DNA from: Candidatus Fermentibacteraceae bacterium
GTDB lineage: Bacteria; Fermentibacterota; Fermentibacteria; Fermentibacterales; JCC-6
NCBI GenBank assembly: GCA_021162285.1
Contig: JAGGYZ010000262.1
Coordinates: 1-11,623 of the forward strand
Direction: 5' to 3'
DNA: 11,623 nucleotides
A program made the position numbers and the translations under genes. Under the pieces are notes generated by a model. It had not been told where the DNA came from, made no database searches, and worked only from the letters and a program-made list of their open reading frames with translations. Position 1 is the first letter of the stretch; each line of letters starts with the position of its first letter. Below are positions 1-6,922 of the stretch, piece by piece.

Positions 1-633
1 CACGAGAGAATGACCATTGCAAACATGGGAATTGAGATGGGTGCTAAAATTGCTGTTTTCCCGGCAGACAGAGTGACTCAGAACTTCCTTTTCGGGGAAG
101 AGCTGTGCAAAGACGCTGTATGGAGTGATGCCGATGCAGATTTCTGCCAGATGTACAACTTCGATCTGGATAAGATTGTTCCAGTTGTTGCCAGACCTCA
201 CACAGTAGATAATATCTGTGCTGTTTCCGAGCTTCCTGAAACGAAAGTGGATCAGGTATTTCTTGGAACATGCACAAACGGCAGGGTTGAAGACCTGAAG
301 TCTGCTCTTGAGGTGATGAATGGCAGAAAGGTAGTTCCTTCTGTACGGATGCTTGTGGGGCCTGCAAGCCGTGACGAATATGTGAAAGCTCTGCAGCAGG
401 GAATAATAGAGGAGTTTGTCAAAGCAGGTGCTGTTGTTCTACCGCCGGGGTGCGGGCCATGTCTTGGAGCGCACCAGGGTGCACTGGCTCCAGGAGAGGT
501 CTGTCTCTCCACTGCGAACAGGAATTTCAAAGGACGAATGGGTGAAAAGGATGCGTTTATCTATCTCGGAAGCCCCGAAACAGCTGGCGCCACAGCGATT
601 ACAGGTGTGATAACAGATCCCAGGGAGGTTTAG
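1..633 (+). CDS. leuC: 3-isopropylmalate dehydratase large subunit (aconitase family), C-terminal part
   Basis: The reading frame is open from the first base, so this is the 3' part of a gene that starts outside the window; 210 residues are visible, about half of the usual 420. The aconitase-family large subunit holds a 4Fe-4S cluster and, with the small subunit encoded next, isomerises 2-isopropylmalate to 3-isopropylmalate in leucine synthesis (cytoplasm). The three cluster cysteines are visible: one in LGTCTNGR (about nt 265-288) and two in PPGCGPCLGAHQG (about nt 442-480). The opening ERMTIANMGIEMGAK and the C-terminal GSPETAGATAITG are typical of the LeuC/HacA group. The relatives homoaconitase and methylmalate dehydratase share these motifs, so the substrate is inferred. 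The stop codon lies one base before the leuD start and the leuD Shine-Dalgarno (AGGGAGG) lies inside this gene's last codons, so the two are translationally linked. Confidence 0.93.
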   Translation, partial: HERMTIANMGIEMGAKIAVFPADRVTQNFLFGEELCKDAVWSDADADFCQMYNFDLDKIVPVVARPHTVDNICAVSELPETKVDQVFLGTCTNGRVEDLKSALEVMNGRKVVPSVRMLVGPASRDEYVKALQQGIIEEFVKAGAVVLPPGCGPCLGAHQGALAPGEVCLSTANRNFKGRMGEKDAFIYLGSPETAGATAITGVITDPREV

Positions 634-634
634 C

Positions 635-1114
635 ATGGCAGTACACTACTACGATCAGAACGATATCAACACAGATCTCCTGTTTCCGGGAAAGTATACC
701 TACACCTGTGCCACCGGTCCGGAGATCATTGACCATCTGCTTGAAGATCTTGACCCCGACTTCAGGAATGAGGTAAAGCCGGGAGATGTTATCATGGCTG
801 GAACAAATTTCGGTTGCGGATCAAGCAGAGAACAGCCGACACTGGGTCTCAAGTATGTTGGGGTAAGTGCGGTTATTGCAAAATCATTTGCCAGAATATT
901 TTACAGAAGCTCAATAAACCAGGGTCTTCTTCTTGTCCAGAGCCCTGAAGCTGTGGATTACTTCACACCAGGAGATAAAGTTACAGTTGATCCAGCCAGA
1001 GGGATTCTTAAGGTAGGTGACAGGGAATTTACCTTCCCGCCTCTTCCCCCGGACATGCTGGAAATTCTTGAAGCAGGGGGTCTTCTCAACTGGATAAAGC
1101 AGAACGATGTTTAG
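635..1114 (+). CDS. leuD: 3-isopropylmalate dehydratase small subunit
   Basis: This 159-residue swivelling subunit completes the LeuCD isomerase by supplying the substrate-recognition loop. Visible motifs are NDINTD (residues 9-14), the FGCGSSREQP active-site segment (about 59-68), and AKSFARIFYRSSINQGLL. The length matches the short archaeal/HacB-like small subunits of about 160 residues, not the roughly 200-residue enterobacterial LeuD. The ATG at 635 follows AGGGAGG at a good distance. The residues after the first motif read GKYTYT, unlike the GRYLxx seen in typical isopropylmalate or homoaconitate subunits, so the substrate is probable, not certain. The downstream barrel gene starts 8 nt before this stop. 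With leuC it forms one transcription unit whose promoter is outside the window. Confidence 0.92.
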   Translation: MAVHYYDQNDINTDLLFPGKYTYTCATGPEIIDHLLEDLDPDFRNEVKPGDVIMAGTNFGCGSSREQPTLGLKYVGVSAVIAKSFARIFYRSSINQGLLLVQSPEAVDYFTPGDKVTVDPARGILKVGDREFTFPPLPPDMLEILEAGGLLNWIKQNDV

Positions 1115-1718
1115 TCTTGTCTGGGTACTGGCAGCCTTTTCCGGACTTCCCGGCGGCATGGGGATAGGTGTGGGAACCTCCGTTTCCAGTTTTTCTCCTG
1201 TGGAGGAAAACTACGATCTCAGATTCAGAACACCTGGTGTTTCCTATGGAATTGTTGCTTCTCTGGATGCTCCCGGACCGCTGGTGTTTCATCTTGGCGG
1301 AGAGTATTTCAGTAAAAAGGCATCTTCCGGATGGGATGGTGAGATTTCATCCATGCTTTACTGGGCATTTCCCTGCGGCCAGCTTCCTGTGATGGACGGG
1401 TTCAGTGTGTTCGGCGGTCCTGGAATTGTAGGGGTAAGCGGCAGTTATTCCGGAACCGATGATTTCGGCAGTTTCGTTGAGGAAGACGGTTCCAGCGTGG
1501 GTTTTGCCGCTTCAGCCGGAACTGACATTGTGCTCTGGGGTCCTGTTTCTGCCCGTCTTGAATATCGGTACGGCTGGATGGACATGAAGAGTGACCGGGT
1601 ACTCAAAGATGGCACGGAAACAGTGGTATACCCTGCAGCAGAAACTGACCTGGGTTACTCACAGTACATCTTCTCGCTTAGTGTACAGTTGTCTGCTGTT
1701 GACGACCAGGGTATATAA
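1107..1718 (+). CDS. Small probable outer-membrane beta-barrel protein
   Basis: I do not recognise a named family. The 203-residue product starts with a short hydrophobic stretch (residues 2-12) that could be a signal peptide, although it has no lysine or arginine before it. The rest is rich in glycine, serine and aromatics in alternating patterns (for example FHLGGEYFSKKA, SARLEYRYGWMDM), and the C-terminal part, YSQYIFSLSVQL, looks like a closing membrane strand. This is the usual look of an OmpA/OmpW-sized porin-like barrel of about eight strands. The ATG at 1107 overlaps the end of leuD by 8 nt and has no strong Shine-Dalgarno, so translation is probably coupled to leuD. An in-frame TAA at 1095 excludes a longer N-terminus. 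Another start could be the ATG at about 1158, which would remove the hydrophobic segment. The tRNA promoter lies across this gene's stop codon. The barrel call is inferred from composition only. Confidence 0.7.
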   Translation: MFSLVWVLAAFSGLPGGMGIGVGTSVSSFSPVEENYDLRFRTPGVSYGIVASLDAPGPLVFHLGGEYFSKKASSGWDGEISSMLYWAFPCGQLPVMDGFSVFGGPGIVGVSGSYSGTDDFGSFVEEDGSSVGFAASAGTDIVLWGPVSARLEYRYGWMDMKSDRVLKDGTETVVYPAAETDLGYSQYIFSLSVQLSAVDDQGI

Positions 1719-1727
1719 AAATAGAAT
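1699..1727 (+). promoter_or_regulatory. Sigma-70-type promoter for tRNA-Thr (and probably glmM-glmS-yihY)
   Basis: A -35 box TTGACG (1699-1704) is followed after exactly 17 nt by the -10 box TAGAAT (1722-1727); each matches consensus at five of six positions. Transcription should begin near 1734, about 9 nt before the mature tRNA. The spacer contains the stop codon of the preceding gene. No hairpin with a T-run is seen between the tRNA and glmM, so the same transcript may continue into the operon. Confidence 0.7.
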
Positions 1728-1742
1728 TGTGAACTTCGCGGA

Positions 1743-1818
1743 GCCGACGTGGCTCAGCTGGTAGAGCAGCGCATTCGTAATGCGCAGGTCATCGGTTCGA
1801 CTCCGATCGTCGGCTCCA
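1743..1818 (+). tRNA. tRNA-Thr (anticodon CGU)
   Basis: A 76-nt cloverleaf can be folded by hand. The acceptor arm is GCCGACG (1743-1749) with CGTCGGC (1808-1814). The D-arm is GCTC/GAGC around a loop with GG. The anticodon stem GCGCA/TGCGC carries the loop TTCGTAA, giving anticodon CGT, which reads ACG (threonine). The T-arm is ATCGG/CCGAT around TTCGACT. The discriminator T1815 is followed by an encoded CCA at 1816-1818. It lies 29 nt before glmM and has its own promoter just upstream. Confidence 0.97.
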
Positions 1819-1847
1819 GCGGCTCCGTTTCTGAAAGGTGACATTCA

Positions 1848-3191
1848 ATGAACAAGCCTATAATCAGCGGTTCCGGTATACGGGGCATATTCGGTGACAG
1901 CTTCACTGTGCAGGATGCATGCAGTTTTGCTGCGGCATTCGGGGAGCTTGTTGGACCGGGAAGAGTTGTTGTTGGCAGAGATACCAGAAAGAGTGGTCCT
2001 GCTGTTGAGGCTGCTGTTTGTGCAGGTCTGCTTGGTGTTGGGTGTACACCTGTGCTTCTGGGTGTTGTAACAACACCTACTGTCCAGCTTGAAGCCATGA
2101 AAAAAGGTGTTTCCGGTGGTATTGCTGTGACCAGCAGCCACAATCCAGGCAACTGGAATGCACTGAAACTGATTGGGTCCGATGGTGTTTTCCTCAGGGC
2201 AGAGGAGAGGAACAGGCTTACGGGTCTTCTTGCCACTGAAAGAAAGTGGACAGATTACAGGGGTTGTTCCCGAACAGAGATTCTTGAGGGCAGTACTGCA
2301 AGGCACGCAGAACTTGTGGCAGAGCTGCCGCTTGCAATAAAAACGGGAAGAAAACTCAAAGTCGTTCTTGATGTGACCGGAGCAACAGCTGCGTTGCTTG
2401 GCCCTGCAATTATGGAAGCCCTGGATGTTGAATGGGAAATGATCTTCCCGGAGATGACCCCTGAGGGAGACTTTCCCAGGGTTGCAGAACCCAGCACTGA
2501 GAGCCTTACCGTTCTTGCAGAAGAGGTTGTTAAAAGAGATGCTGATGTGGGTTTTGGTTTTGATCCTGATGGAGACAGACTTGCTCTGGTTGACAACACC
2601 GGCAGATTGATTGGCGAGGAGTACACTGTGGCAATGGCTCTGGATTATGTTCTAGCGCACCGGGCCGGACCTGCTGTTGTTAACCTGTCTACTTCCAGGC
2701 TTTCGGAAGATGCTGCAGGGAGACATGGCTGTGTTGTGTTCAGGAGTCCGGTTGGTGAGGTAAATGTTGTGGAAGAAATGGACAGAAGAGGAGCTGATAT
2801 CGGGGGAGAGGGGAACGGTGGGGTTATTCACAGAGACTGTCATCTCGGCAGGGACAGTGCAGTTGCCATGACCTATGTGATCTCCTACCTCAGAGAGCAT
2901 CCTGAAACCACTGTTTCGGAGTGGGCTGACAGCTTTCCGGAGTACATCAATGTTAAAAGAAAAGTAGAATACACTGGAGATTTCAGCAGGATGGCCGTTC
3001 TTCTGGAGCAGTACATGGGGCAGCCGGATGACACATCCGACGGCCTGTGGTGGCGACGAGAAGGCGGGTGGGTTCATATCAGACCGTCCGGCACAGAACC
3101 TGTTGTAAGGTTTATTGCAGAGAATACTGCTCAGGAAGTCCTGGACAATGACTATGCTCTGTTCAGAAAGGTACTTAAATGTGTGGAATAG
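1848..3191 (+). CDS. glmM: Phosphoglucosamine mutase (alpha-D-phosphohexomutase family)
   Basis: The 447-residue enzyme should interconvert glucosamine-6-phosphate and glucosamine-1-phosphate, the second step toward UDP-GlcNAc. All four phosphohexomutase signatures are visible: the phosphoserine loop TSSHNP (catalytic Ser97), the Mg2+ loop DPDGDR (239-244), the sugar-binding loop GEGNGG (320-325), and the phosphate-binding loop RPSGTEP (412-418). Length is normal. The sugar loop is GEGNGG rather than the GEESGH of enterobacterial GlmM, a form I associate with archaeal-type phosphohexomutases, so phosphomannomutase or phosphoglucomutase activity cannot be excluded from sequence. The overlap with glmS is the main argument for the glucosamine substrate. 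The ATG at 1848 follows AAAGGTGA at a good distance. The last 13 nt overlap glmS, so the two are translationally coupled. Confidence 0.88.
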   Translation: MNKPIISGSGIRGIFGDSFTVQDACSFAAAFGELVGPGRVVVGRDTRKSGPAVEAAVCAGLLGVGCTPVLLGVVTTPTVQLEAMKKGVSGGIAVTSSHNPGNWNALKLIGSDGVFLRAEERNRLTGLLATERKWTDYRGCSRTEILEGSTARHAELVAELPLAIKTGRKLKVVLDVTGATAALLGPAIMEALDVEWEMIFPEMTPEGDFPRVAEPSTESLTVLAEEVVKRDADVGFGFDPDGDRLALVDNTGRLIGEEYTVAMALDYVLAHRAGPAVVNLSTSRLSEDAAGRHGCVVFRSPVGEVNVVEEMDRRGADIGGEGNGGVIHRDCHLGRDSAVAMTYVISYLREHPETTVSEWADSFPEYINVKRKVEYTGDFSRMAVLLEQYMGQPDDTSDGLWWRREGGWVHIRPSGTEPVVRFIAENTAQEVLDNDYALFRKVLKCVE

Positions 3192-5014
3192 TTGGATATG
3201 TAGGGAATGGAAAAGCACTGGATGTTCTTCTGAGCGGGTTGAAGAGACTTGAGTACAGAGGTTATGATTCCGCCGGATATGCCCTGCAGATGAACGATGA
3301 GCTTGTTGTACGCAAGTGCACTGGGAGAGTTACCGATCTTGAAGGAATGGATCCCGGTGAGGCACTGAGCGCCTCTACAGGCATCGCCCACACAAGATGG
3401 GCCACCCACGGAGAGCCCACAACTGTGAATGCCCATCCCCACAGTGATTTTTCCGGTAGAATTTCACTTGTTCACAACGGAATAATAGAGAACTACAAGT
3501 CTCTCAGAAAGAAACTGATAGAGCGCGGTCTTTCCTTTGAGTCAGAAACAGACACAGAGGTACTGGCCAAACTCGTAGGCAGTGAAGTTGACAAAGGCAA
3601 GGATCTTTTCAATGCGGTAAAAGATGCTCTTGTTCAGGTAAGGGGAACCTACGGTATTGCAGTGATCAGCGCAGATCAGCCATCTACAGTTGTGGCTGCG
3701 AGGTATGGAAGCCCTCTGGTTGTAGGTATCGGTGAGGGCGAGAACATCATCGCCAGTGATGTTGCTGCCATCGTGGCACACACCAGGAATGTTATCTACC
3801 TTGAAGAGGGAGAGATTGTCGAGATAACAAGTGGCGGTATTTCTTCCAACTCATCAGACCCCAGAATGACCAGAGACAGAATACAGCATGTGGACTGGGA
3901 TCTGGCCGAGATTGAAAAGGACGGATACCCCCACTACATGCTGAAGGAAATCAACTCCCAGCCTGAATCGCTGCGAAATGCGTTCAGAGGTAGAATTGAT
4001 CTTGTGAACGGTACAGCCAGGCTTGGTGGGCTTGAAATGTCCGAGAGTGACATGCGCGGCGTGAAGAGAATAGTCATCACCGCATGTGGGACTTCCTGGC
4101 ATTCCGGGCTTATTGGCAAGTACATAATTGAAAAACTGGCCAGAATACCGGTTGATGTTGAATACGCCAGCGAATTCAGGTACAGAGACCCTGTTCTGGA
4201 AGACGGTACCGTAATGTTTGTTGTCAGCCAGAGTGGAGAAACAGCCGATACTCTGGCAGCGCTGCGTCTTGCAAAAGAGCGGGGAATCAGAACCCTGGGT
4301 ATTGTAAATGTGGTTGGTTCCACCATGGCTCGGGAGACAGACAGTGGTGTGTACATTCACGCCGGTCCGGAGATTGGGGTTGCCTCCACAAAGGCCTTTA
4401 CAGGTCAGACCATGATTCTATCTCTTATTGCCCTGGCTTTCGGAAGAGCCAGAGGCAGCCTTACAAGGGAAGACGGAATAGAGCTGTGCCGCGGAATAAT
4501 GGAAATTCCTGAGAAAGTTGAAACCATTCTTAAGGGCTGTGATTCCATCATGGAGATAGCCAGGCAGTTTACCTACACCAGCAACTTCCTCTACCTTGGT
4601 CGCGGAGTCAACTATCCGGTGGCTCTTGAAGGTGCTCTGAAACTGAAGGAAATAAGTTACATACATGCCGAAGGGTATCCGGCGGCAGAGATGAAACACG
4701 GCCCAATAGCGTTGATTGATGATATGATGCCGGTAGCGGTTATTGCTGTAAAAGATGCTGCCTACGAGAAGGTCATGTCCAATATCCATGAAGTGAAGGC
4801 ACGTAAGGGGAGGGTTCTCGCTATTGCCACCGAGGGAGACACCGAGATCAGAACTGTAGCAGACTGGGTTCTGGAAATACCGCCCTTAACAGACATTCTT
4901 GTTCCACTTCTTTCTGTAATACCTCTTCAGCTTCTTGCCTACTATGTGGCGGTTTCCAGGGGATGTGATGTTGATAAGCCAAGAAACCTTGCGAAGAGTG
5001 TTACCGTGGAATAA
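3179..5014 (+). CDS. glmS: Glutamine--fructose-6-phosphate aminotransferase (isomerizing)
   Basis: The 611-residue cytoplasmic enzyme makes glucosamine-6-phosphate from fructose-6-phosphate and glutamine, the first step of UDP-GlcNAc synthesis. The N-terminal glutaminase domain (about 1-225) begins MCGIVGYVG, with Cys2 the nucleophile after Met removal, and contains RGYDSAG, HTRWATHGEP and HNGIIENY. YPHYMLKEI (250-258) leads into two SIS isomerase domains, with TACGTS (301-306), SQSGET (350-355) and VASTKAFT (401-408) in the first, and FLYLGRGVNYPVALEGALKL in the second. The C-terminus KPRNLAKSVTVE is the conserved tail that closes the active site. Length equals that of the E. coli enzyme (609). 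The start is fixed by the catalytic Cys2 and lies 13 nt before the glmM stop. With no leader of its own it has no room for a glmS ribozyme. The 3' end overlaps the next gene by 47 nt. Confidence 0.97.
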   Translation: MCGIVGYVGNGKALDVLLSGLKRLEYRGYDSAGYALQMNDELVVRKCTGRVTDLEGMDPGEALSASTGIAHTRWATHGEPTTVNAHPHSDFSGRISLVHNGIIENYKSLRKKLIERGLSFESETDTEVLAKLVGSEVDKGKDLFNAVKDALVQVRGTYGIAVISADQPSTVVAARYGSPLVVGIGEGENIIASDVAAIVAHTRNVIYLEEGEIVEITSGGISSNSSDPRMTRDRIQHVDWDLAEIEKDGYPHYMLKEINSQPESLRNAFRGRIDLVNGTARLGGLEMSESDMRGVKRIVITACGTSWHSGLIGKYIIEKLARIPVDVEYASEFRYRDPVLEDGTVMFVVSQSGETADTLAALRLAKERGIRTLGIVNVVGSTMARETDSGVYIHAGPEIGVASTKAFTGQTMILSLIALAFGRARGSLTREDGIELCRGIMEIPEKVETILKGCDSIMEIARQFTYTSNFLYLGRGVNYPVALEGALKLKEISYIHAEGYPAAEMKHGPIALIDDMMPVAVIAVKDAAYEKVMSNIHEVKARKGRVLAIATEGDTEIRTVADWVLEIPPLTDILVPLLSVIPLQLLAYYVAVSRGCDVDKPRNLAKSVTVE

Positions 5015-5882
5015 AATTTTCAACGGAGTTAAGCATTCGTTAAAAGTCGCAGGAGTGTTCTTCCACCGGTTCTATATCGGATGGGGGCGCGACAATGTTT
5101 ACTTCGGTGCTGCGGCTGTCGCATTCAATGTGCTGGTTACCCTTATCCCTCTTACAGTATTGATCTTTCACTTCAGTACTCTGGCTGTGATGGGTGATAT
5201 TTCCTTCAGAGAAGAGTTCATGAACTGGCTTACCGGTTTGAATCCCTTTGTGCCACAGGGCATAATTGCCGACCTTGAAAAAGCTGTTCTGGGTGGTGGT
5301 ACCACCATAAGCATCATCGGTTTTATTACCCTTCTATGGATGGTCAGCCGATTGTTTGGAACCATACGCACAGCTTTGGACAAGGTGTTTGAAGCTCCTG
5401 GCCGTCATATCGTGTGGGGTAAGCTCTACGACTTTCTTCTGGCAATTCTGGTAGCACTGTGCTTTCTTTTCGCGGCTGTTTTTACCATCGGGGCAAAGTT
5501 TGCAGCAGGTTCTGCTGCAGGAGAATACCTCACATCGATGCCACTGATCGGCCCGGGGTTAACAGGGCTTCTTGCCCGTATTCTCGGTCTTACTTTTACC
5601 TTTCTGGTTTTTTTCCTTCTCTACTGGGCGGCGCCAAACAAAGCAATGCCAATGAAAATGTCTGCGCTCATGGCCCTGCTGGCCATGGTTTTGACTGGTG
5701 CAGGTACAGACATATACATGAAGGCCGTCAGTGCACCGGACTGGGGTATAGTGTACGGCTCATTCATAGGTATCATGGCTACACTTATCTGGCTTTACTG
5801 GCTGTGCGTAATTTTCATAGGATCAGCAGAGGTCGGATCTGTCATTCATCGTATGAAAGAACTGGCTAAACAGAAAACTTGA
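4968..5882 (+). CDS. YihY/BrkB-family inner-membrane protein
   Basis: The 304-residue protein has about six hydrophobic membrane segments: roughly nt 5095-5175 (GAAAVAFNVLVTLIPLTVLI), 5300-5370, 5425-5490, 5560-5635, 5655-5720 and 5745-5830. The pattern, with FGAAAVAFNVLVTLIPL in the first segment, an LPF-like loop between the first two, and a tryptophan/tyrosine-rich last segment, fits the YihY/UPF0761 (formerly 'BrkB, ribonuclease BN') family. The RNase BN label was shown to be a mistake for this family; the function is not settled. I chose ATG 4968 because AGGGG lies 5 nt upstream; the frame is also open further up (TTG 4935, ATG 4944). The start overlaps glmS by 47 nt, and the stop overlaps the convergent YchF-like gene by 17 nt. 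Confidence 0.85.
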   Translation: MLISQETLRRVLPWNKIFNGVKHSLKVAGVFFHRFYIGWGRDNVYFGAAAVAFNVLVTLIPLTVLIFHFSTLAVMGDISFREEFMNWLTGLNPFVPQGIIADLEKAVLGGGTTISIIGFITLLWMVSRLFGTIRTALDKVFEAPGRHIVWGKLYDFLLAILVALCFLFAAVFTIGAKFAAGSAAGEYLTSMPLIGPGLTGLLARILGLTFTFLVFFLLYWAAPNKAMPMKMSALMALLAMVLTGAGTDIYMKAVSAPDWGIVYGSFIGIMATLIWLYWLCVIFIGSAEVGSVIHRMKELAKQKT

Positions 5883-6855
5883 TCTCCAGAATGTCGCCGT
5901 CCTGCACGATGTACTCTTTTCCGTGAAGACCTGTTGAACCGGTCTTTCTGAGTTCTGCTTCATCCGGTGTAGTTTTGAACAGATCAAAAGGTATCACCTG
6001 TGCCCGGATAAAACCTCTTGCCAGGTCAGAGTGGATTGTGCCTGCAGCTTCCAGAGCGGTACTGCCGTTTTTTACAGGCCATGCACGGACTTCGTCTTTG
6101 CCCATGGTCAGAAAGCTGATAAGATCAAGAAGCGAATATGCCGCAGAAAGTACCCTTGTCTTTCCCGATTCGGCAAATCCCATTGATTCCAGAAACTCGC
6201 CTCTTTCCTCTTCCGGAAAATCACACAGTTCAAGCTCGAACCCGCTGTCTATTCCCAGAAATGCTCCTCCGTGTCTGGTTACCAGTTCACCTGCCGCTGT
6301 TTCATCACTGACACCTTCCCCGGCTCTGTTGGAAACAACCAGCAGCGGTTTCAGAGAAGCAAGTGAGAATGGTGATAGAATGTCCAGTTCCTGTTCTGTG
6401 AATTCAACAAGCCTCAGAGGAATCTCATTTTCAATAGAGTCCATGGCACGTCTGAGAAGCTGAGCTTCAGCCAGTTTTCCTTTACTCTCTTTCTGAAGCC
6501 TGGCAATGCGCTTTTCAATTATGCTCAGGTCGGAAATCATCAGTTCCGACTCATTCTGAAGAAAGGTTTCTTCCAGATTCCCCAGAGCATAGTTGTCAAG
6601 AATGTATGCCACCGCAGAGGACTCCTTGATCCTGCCCATATTTTTAGGGTTGAATGCCGGCGACGGTACATCAAAAAAGGTAACGGTAGCGGTAACTATA
6701 CTTTTAGGATTCCAGTGTTCTGCCAGAAAGTCGATTCGTTCATCCGGTACATGCACGGTCAGTGGTTTTGATGTGTCGGCACTGGAAGAGCCTGAAAGTG
6801 CTTTGAACAGAGTAGAGCGGCCGCAGCCCGGTTGTCCGGCAAGAGCGATTTTCAT
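5866..6855 (-). CDS. Degenerate YchF/Obg-like P-loop protein with TGS domain
   Basis: The C-terminal third (residues about 241-329) matches the YchF TGS (DUF933) domain closely: LLDLISFLTMGKDEVRAWPV, AAGTIHSDLARGFIRAQVI and GKEYIVQDGDILEIKFSV. The N-terminal G domain is recognisable but eroded. The P-loop reads GQPGCGRST with Arg13 where nucleotide-binding YchF has lysine. The DxAG motif is replaced by DVPSP (62-66). The NxxE specificity motif is replaced by SNRAGE (175-180). The NYPFATI-type switch I region and the KGEGLGN segment are missing, making it 329 residues rather than about 363. A coiled-coil insertion (about 105-140) is present. YchF binds ATP or GTP and the ribosome; this copy may bind no nucleotide or only weakly, so it is probably a specialised paralog. 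It ends a four-gene operon; its Shine-Dalgarno AGGGGG lies in a hairpin. Confidence 0.85.
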   Translation of the reverse strand: MKIALAGQPGCGRSTLFKALSGSSSADTSKPLTVHVPDERIDFLAEHWNPKSIVTATVTFFDVPSPAFNPKNMGRIKESSAVAYILDNYALGNLEETFLQNESELMISDLSIIEKRIARLQKESKGKLAEAQLLRRAMDSIENEIPLRLVEFTEQELDILSPFSLASLKPLLVVSNRAGEGVSDETAAGELVTRHGGAFLGIDSGFELELCDFPEEERGEFLESMGFAESGKTRVLSAAYSLLDLISFLTMGKDEVRAWPVKNGSTALEAAGTIHSDLARGFIRAQVIPFDLFKTTPDEAELRKTGSTGLHGKEYIVQDGDILEIKFSV

Positions 6856-6860
6856 ATGGA

Positions 6861-6896
6861 TAACCCCCTGATTCGATTGTTTGCTTCAGGGGGTTA
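6861..6896 (-). promoter_or_regulatory. Hairpin enclosing the ribosome-binding site of the YchF-like gene
   Basis: The inverted repeat TAACCCCCTGA (6861-6871) / TCAGGGGGTTA (6886-6896) gives a perfect 11-bp stem with a 14-nt loop. On the minus-strand mRNA the 3' arm carries AGGGGG, the only Shine-Dalgarno for the ATG at 6855, which begins 5 nt after the hairpin. No T-run follows on either strand, so a terminator is less likely than control of translation. Confidence 0.6.
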
Positions 6897-6922
6897 ATCT
6901 ACAAAAAGAAAACCGCAGTGAC

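Noticed and set aside
1659..1844. Minus-strand frame encoding RSRTDDLRITNALLYQLSHVG, plus 1754-2236 (minus) ending in GVEPMTCALRMRCSTS
   Set aside because: These are translations of the antisense of the tRNA-Thr gene, a well-known source of false protein calls; no ribosome-binding site supports them.
3100..3180. glmS ribozyme upstream of glmS
   Set aside because: glmS starts within glmM, and the upstream bases are glmM coding sequence including its RPSGTEP motif; there is no non-coding leader for a ribozyme.
2652..3218. 188-codon minus-strand frame opposite glmM
   Set aside because: It lies entirely opposite the well-supported glmM gene, has no recognisable domain, and its composition mirrors the sense codons.
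6861..6896. Intrinsic terminator between the SHOCT-like and YchF-like genes
   Set aside because: The stem is strong but no T-run follows it on either strand, and it holds the downstream ribosome-binding site, so a translation-control reading is better.
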